Shown here piece after piece: positions 62,195-64,000 of a stretch of 64,000 nucleotides of DNA. The stretch is from the NCBI GenBank assembly GCA_949752735.1, contig OX457041.1:26106076-26170075 (forward strand), in the 5' to 3' direction. Within the stretch, counting starts at the first letter, position 1, and each line of letters starts with the position of its first letter. Under the pieces are notes generated by a model that was not told where the DNA came from, did no database searches, and worked only from the letters and a program-made list of their open reading frames with translations. The translations under genes were made by a program, and so were the position numbers. The stretch comes from Lumbricus terrestris. Its lineage: Eukaryota; Annelida; Clitellata; Crassiclitellata; Lumbricidae.

Positions 62195-62809
62195 TCACTT
62201 TCTTACGTATACAAAATGTGTCTCGCCAGGGAAAATGTTCGTTCTTAATCTGCAACGTTCATCCGTCTCCGGCTTGAGATCAACCAACAGATATCCGAAA
62301 GGCGCCATTGTCGCATCTCCGAACGCCTCTATCATGAAATTCGACTTGCCGGGGAACATCTGCCTTGCCAGGTTTGCTATCTGAGTCGAATCTCTCACGT
62401 TTTTGAAAAGAACAAAGTAATGTGCGTTCAAACTGATGGTTCTCGTATGTTTGCTGCTGTAGAATAGATTCTGTGTCAGGTACAGTATCGAAACGTTCCT
62501 GTGGTGGCTGATCTTTGTAAATAATTTGGTAACGCGATCATCAGTCTCGCTCATAAGGTCGTCCAGTATCAGAAGCGTTTTCTGCTTACCATCGAAAATA
62601 TTCAAGTCGGGTAATCCTTCGTGAAATTGAATTTGCGAATATTTGTCGAAAATTTCTTGGTATATTCCGTAACACCAGATAATTTTTTCTATCTGTGGTT
62701 TTACCATATAATGTAAATGATCTATAAATCGTAGCGTGAATTGTGTTTTTCCACATCCAGAAGGTCCACTCACTATAGCCGAGAACGGATGTTGCCAAGT
62801 TGGATCCAT
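62195..62809 (-). CDS. ATP: FtsK/HerA-like genome-packaging ATPase
   Basis: 204 residues from the ATG at 62809 (MDPTWQHPF). An upstream TTG would add 11 residues and abut the RING stop. Walker A is GPSGCGKT at 15-22, Walker B LLILDD ends at 83-84, and a sensor-like LTQNLF follows the NVSILY strand. Length and motif order match Polinton/virophage/adintovirus A32-type packaging ATPases, which pump DNA into preformed capsids. It lies 41 nt upstream of the basic-protein gene and 37 nt after the RING gene. Intact. Confidence 0.9.
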   Translation of the reverse strand: MDPTWQHPFSAIVSGPSGCGKTQFTLRFIDHLHYMVKPQIEKIIWCYGIYQEIFDKYSQIQFHEGLPDLNIFDGKQKTLLILDDLMSETDDRVTKLFTKISHHRNVSILYLTQNLFYSSKHTRTISLNAHYFVLFKNVRDSTQIANLARQMFPGKSNFMIEAFGDATMAPFGYLLVDLKPETDERCRLRTNIFPGETHFVYVRK

Positions 62810-62846
62810 AACGAAAAGTGAGTCCTTGAAATGCTGTAGCAAACTT

Positions 62847-63155
62847 TTATATCAGGTATATTCTGACTGTGCCCAATATGCGTTCATTGCATTCAGGACA
62901 TTCTGTAGCTTCATCTGCACATGGATCACACATATTTACATGTCTGCATGGAATTAGCAGTGCTTCCACTTGCTTATTTTTACATACCACGCAAGTAACT
63001 GCTTTTTTGAGTTTTTCATTCTCCGCTTTCAATCTCATGAGGCGATATTTCGTAGCTTTCTCATCCTCCGTGCGTTCATCGATTCCACAAATGGCACATT
63101 CGCACTTGTAGTTGCCAAACACATCCATTTCACATTCAACATTCGACGGACACAT
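62847..63155 (-). CDS. IAP-like RING-finger protein
   Basis: 102 residues, first gene of the leftward cluster. An N-terminal Cys-rich part (Cys8, 18, 20, 23) precedes a short coiled-coil-like Lys/Glu helix (about 26-52). The C-terminal C3HC4 RING has C55-x2-C58-x11-C70-x-H72-x3-C76-x2-C79-x6-C86-x2-C89 and ends RILGTVRIYLI, as in IAP-type RINGs. A RING E3 ubiquitin ligase could counter host apoptosis or restriction or regulate the element; this is inference. There is no BIR domain. The ATG at 63155 is the first in frame. Confidence 0.85.
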   Translation of the reverse strand: MCPSNVECEMDVFGNYKCECAICGIDERTEDEKATKYRLMRLKAENEKLKKAVTCVVCKNKQVEALLIPCRHVNMCDPCADEATECPECNERILGTVRIYLI

Positions 63156-63392
63156 ATTTGCGCAAAACGTGTATCACTCCCAAAGAATGGTTAACAAATA
63201 ATTCTTAAAGATACACGTATCATCTTTTAATAAAGTAATTGCAACAAGTGGCGCCATCTGACAAACTTCCTACTTCTACACATTAAAAGATAAAAATGAA
63301 AAATTTGGGGTTTTTCTAGGTGGAAAATTTTGGGTGGAAAACCTTGAAGTTTTCTGTGTTTTTTATTTTGTCCTATCATATATAACGTCACT
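63156..63392 (-). promoter_or_regulatory. Putative promoter and leader of the Polinton gene cluster
   Basis: On the minus strand GTGACGTTATATATGATAG (TATA-like, 63379-63386; CRE-like TGACGT just before) lies directly inside the right TIR, about 220 nt upstream of the RING start. The leader holds two GGTGGAAA cores (on the plus strand) and a near-palindrome GATACGTGTATC at about 63210-63221. No other gene is present here. Confidence 0.35.
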
Positions 63393-63694
63393 GCATTCAT
63401 GAATATTAATTAGTCACGTGACTATTTGTCATCAATATTAATGAGCTTTTCTATATCAAGGGGCGTCACTAATGGCTTTTTTTAATGACTTTTTAATTGC
63501 TGATATAGAACCAGACCTACCTTTTGATATAGAACCAATTAGTCACGTGACTATTTGTCATGAATATTGATGAGCTTTTCTATATCAGGGGGCGTGACTA
63601 ATGAGCGTGACTAATGGCTTTTTAATGACTTTTTAATTGCTGATATAGAACCAATGCTGCCTTGTGATATAGAACCAATACTCTACCTACTACT
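63393..63694 (-). repeat. Polinton right terminal inverted repeat, with internal duplication
   Basis: Inverted partner of 53908-54040 but about 300 bp long. A ~130-bp unit occurs twice (about 63408-63537 and 63538-63676), each with AGTCACGTGACT, TGAGCTTTTCTATATC and TTTTTAATTGCTGATATAG. The terminal 37 bp match the left end with one difference. Confidence 0.88.
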
Positions 63695-63700
63695 ACCGTG
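63695..63700. repeat. Target-site duplication, right copy
   Basis: ACCGTG, identical to 53902-53907. Confidence 0.9.
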
Positions 63701-63957
63701 GCCCCATGGTGGTAGAGATTCGCCAACCACTCCACCGGGTGACTCTGATGGCCCTCTGTCTAGGTACAAAGTTTCAGAGGAATTGCTAAAAAAGTGAAAT
63801 TTTGGGGGTTTCGCCCCACCCTGGCCCCCATGGTGGTAGAGAATCGCCAACCCTTCGTTGGGGTGTCTCATGCCGAGACCTACACAGTAGTAAAGGTTTG
63901 GAGTGAAAAGCTCAAAAACTGTGGAAATGCATCCCGGTCAAACAGACACACAGACAC

Positions 63958-64000
<43 letters not shown>
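63701..64000 (-). mobile_element. Helitron-like element, remaining part, with (GACA)n
   Basis: Continuation of the repeat interrupted by the Polinton. A ~140-bp unit containing CCCCATGGTGGTAGAGA occurs twice (from about 63701 and 63829). CATCCCGGTCAAACAGACA then leads into a (GACA)n array (about 63953 to the window end). The element continues or ends beyond the window. Confidence 0.5.

Larger units (their letters stand above)
53908..63694 (-). mobile_element. Polinton/Maverick-type element, 9,787 bp, lacking DNA polymerase B
   Basis: A complete self-synthesising-transposon-like element. It has inverted ends starting AGTAGTAGGTAGAGTATTGG and a perfect 6-bp target duplication ACCGTG. Removing it restores a Helitron-repeat sequence (TTTCGCAACCCCC + ACCGTG + GCCCCATGG) closely similar to a neighbouring repeat unit at 63808-63850, which proves the boundaries. 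Ten intact leftward ORFs (63155 to 56196) cover integrase, packaging ATPase, protease and capsid functions. The remaining ~2.1 kb at the left holds only repeats. Typical Polintons are 15-20 kb and encode a protein-primed PolB of over 1,000 residues, for which there is no room or trace here. The two TIR copies share an identical 60-bp block, so the insertion is recent. It would need polymerase from a related element or the host. Confidence 0.9.

Overview
The window is eukaryotic nuclear DNA, almost certainly from a marine invertebrate animal. It has GT-AG introns, animal gene families (a DUS4L-like tRNA dihydrouridine synthase, a GPI-type leucine-rich-repeat protein, a giant C2H2 zinc-finger protein), long AT-rich non-coding stretches, many microsatellites, SINEs, LINE tails, hAT-type MITEs, a Helitron-type element and a Polinton/Maverick. 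The palindromic word AGGCCT is strikingly frequent in the repeat-rich parts. I cannot name the species.

Layout. 0.25-1.6 kb: the last two recognisable exons of a DUS4L-like gene (+). 5.4-7.2 kb: an intronless coding exon for a secreted/GPI-anchored LRR protein (-), convergent with DUS4L. 7.2-20.4 kb: non-coding, with LINE tails, two 8-bp-TSD MITEs, long perfect palindromes and many microsatellites. 20.45-34.9 kb: one gene (+) made of two giant coding exons, predicted to encode about 4,526 residues with eight C2H2-like fingers, long acidic/basic disordered regions and a low-complexity tail. 35-48 kb: non-coding, with nested DNA transposons and a tRNA-derived SINE carrying a MITE. 48.7-51.5 kb: a decayed P-element-type (THAP) transposase (-). 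52-53.3 kb: repeats, including a second copy of a family seen at 17 kb.

53.9-63.7 kb: a complete 9,787-bp Polinton/Maverick-type element. It is bounded by inverted repeats and a perfect 6-bp target duplication (ACCGTG), and it sits inside an older Helitron-like repeat. It carries ten tightly packed, apparently intact genes, all leftward: a RING protein, a packaging ATPase, a basic protein, a conserved unknown, a chromodomain integrase, two tandem penton-like proteins, a pX-like protein, a double-jelly-roll-type major capsid protein and an adenain-like protease. There is no DNA polymerase B gene between the termini. Integration and particle-building modules are therefore present without their own polymerase, as expected of a helper-dependent, satellite-like Polinton. 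Stop/start junctions (TGATG, ATGA, 1-3 nt gaps), a TATA-like box at the right end and an AATAAA signal right after the last stop suggest one polycistronic-like transcription unit. This is the most interesting part of the window.
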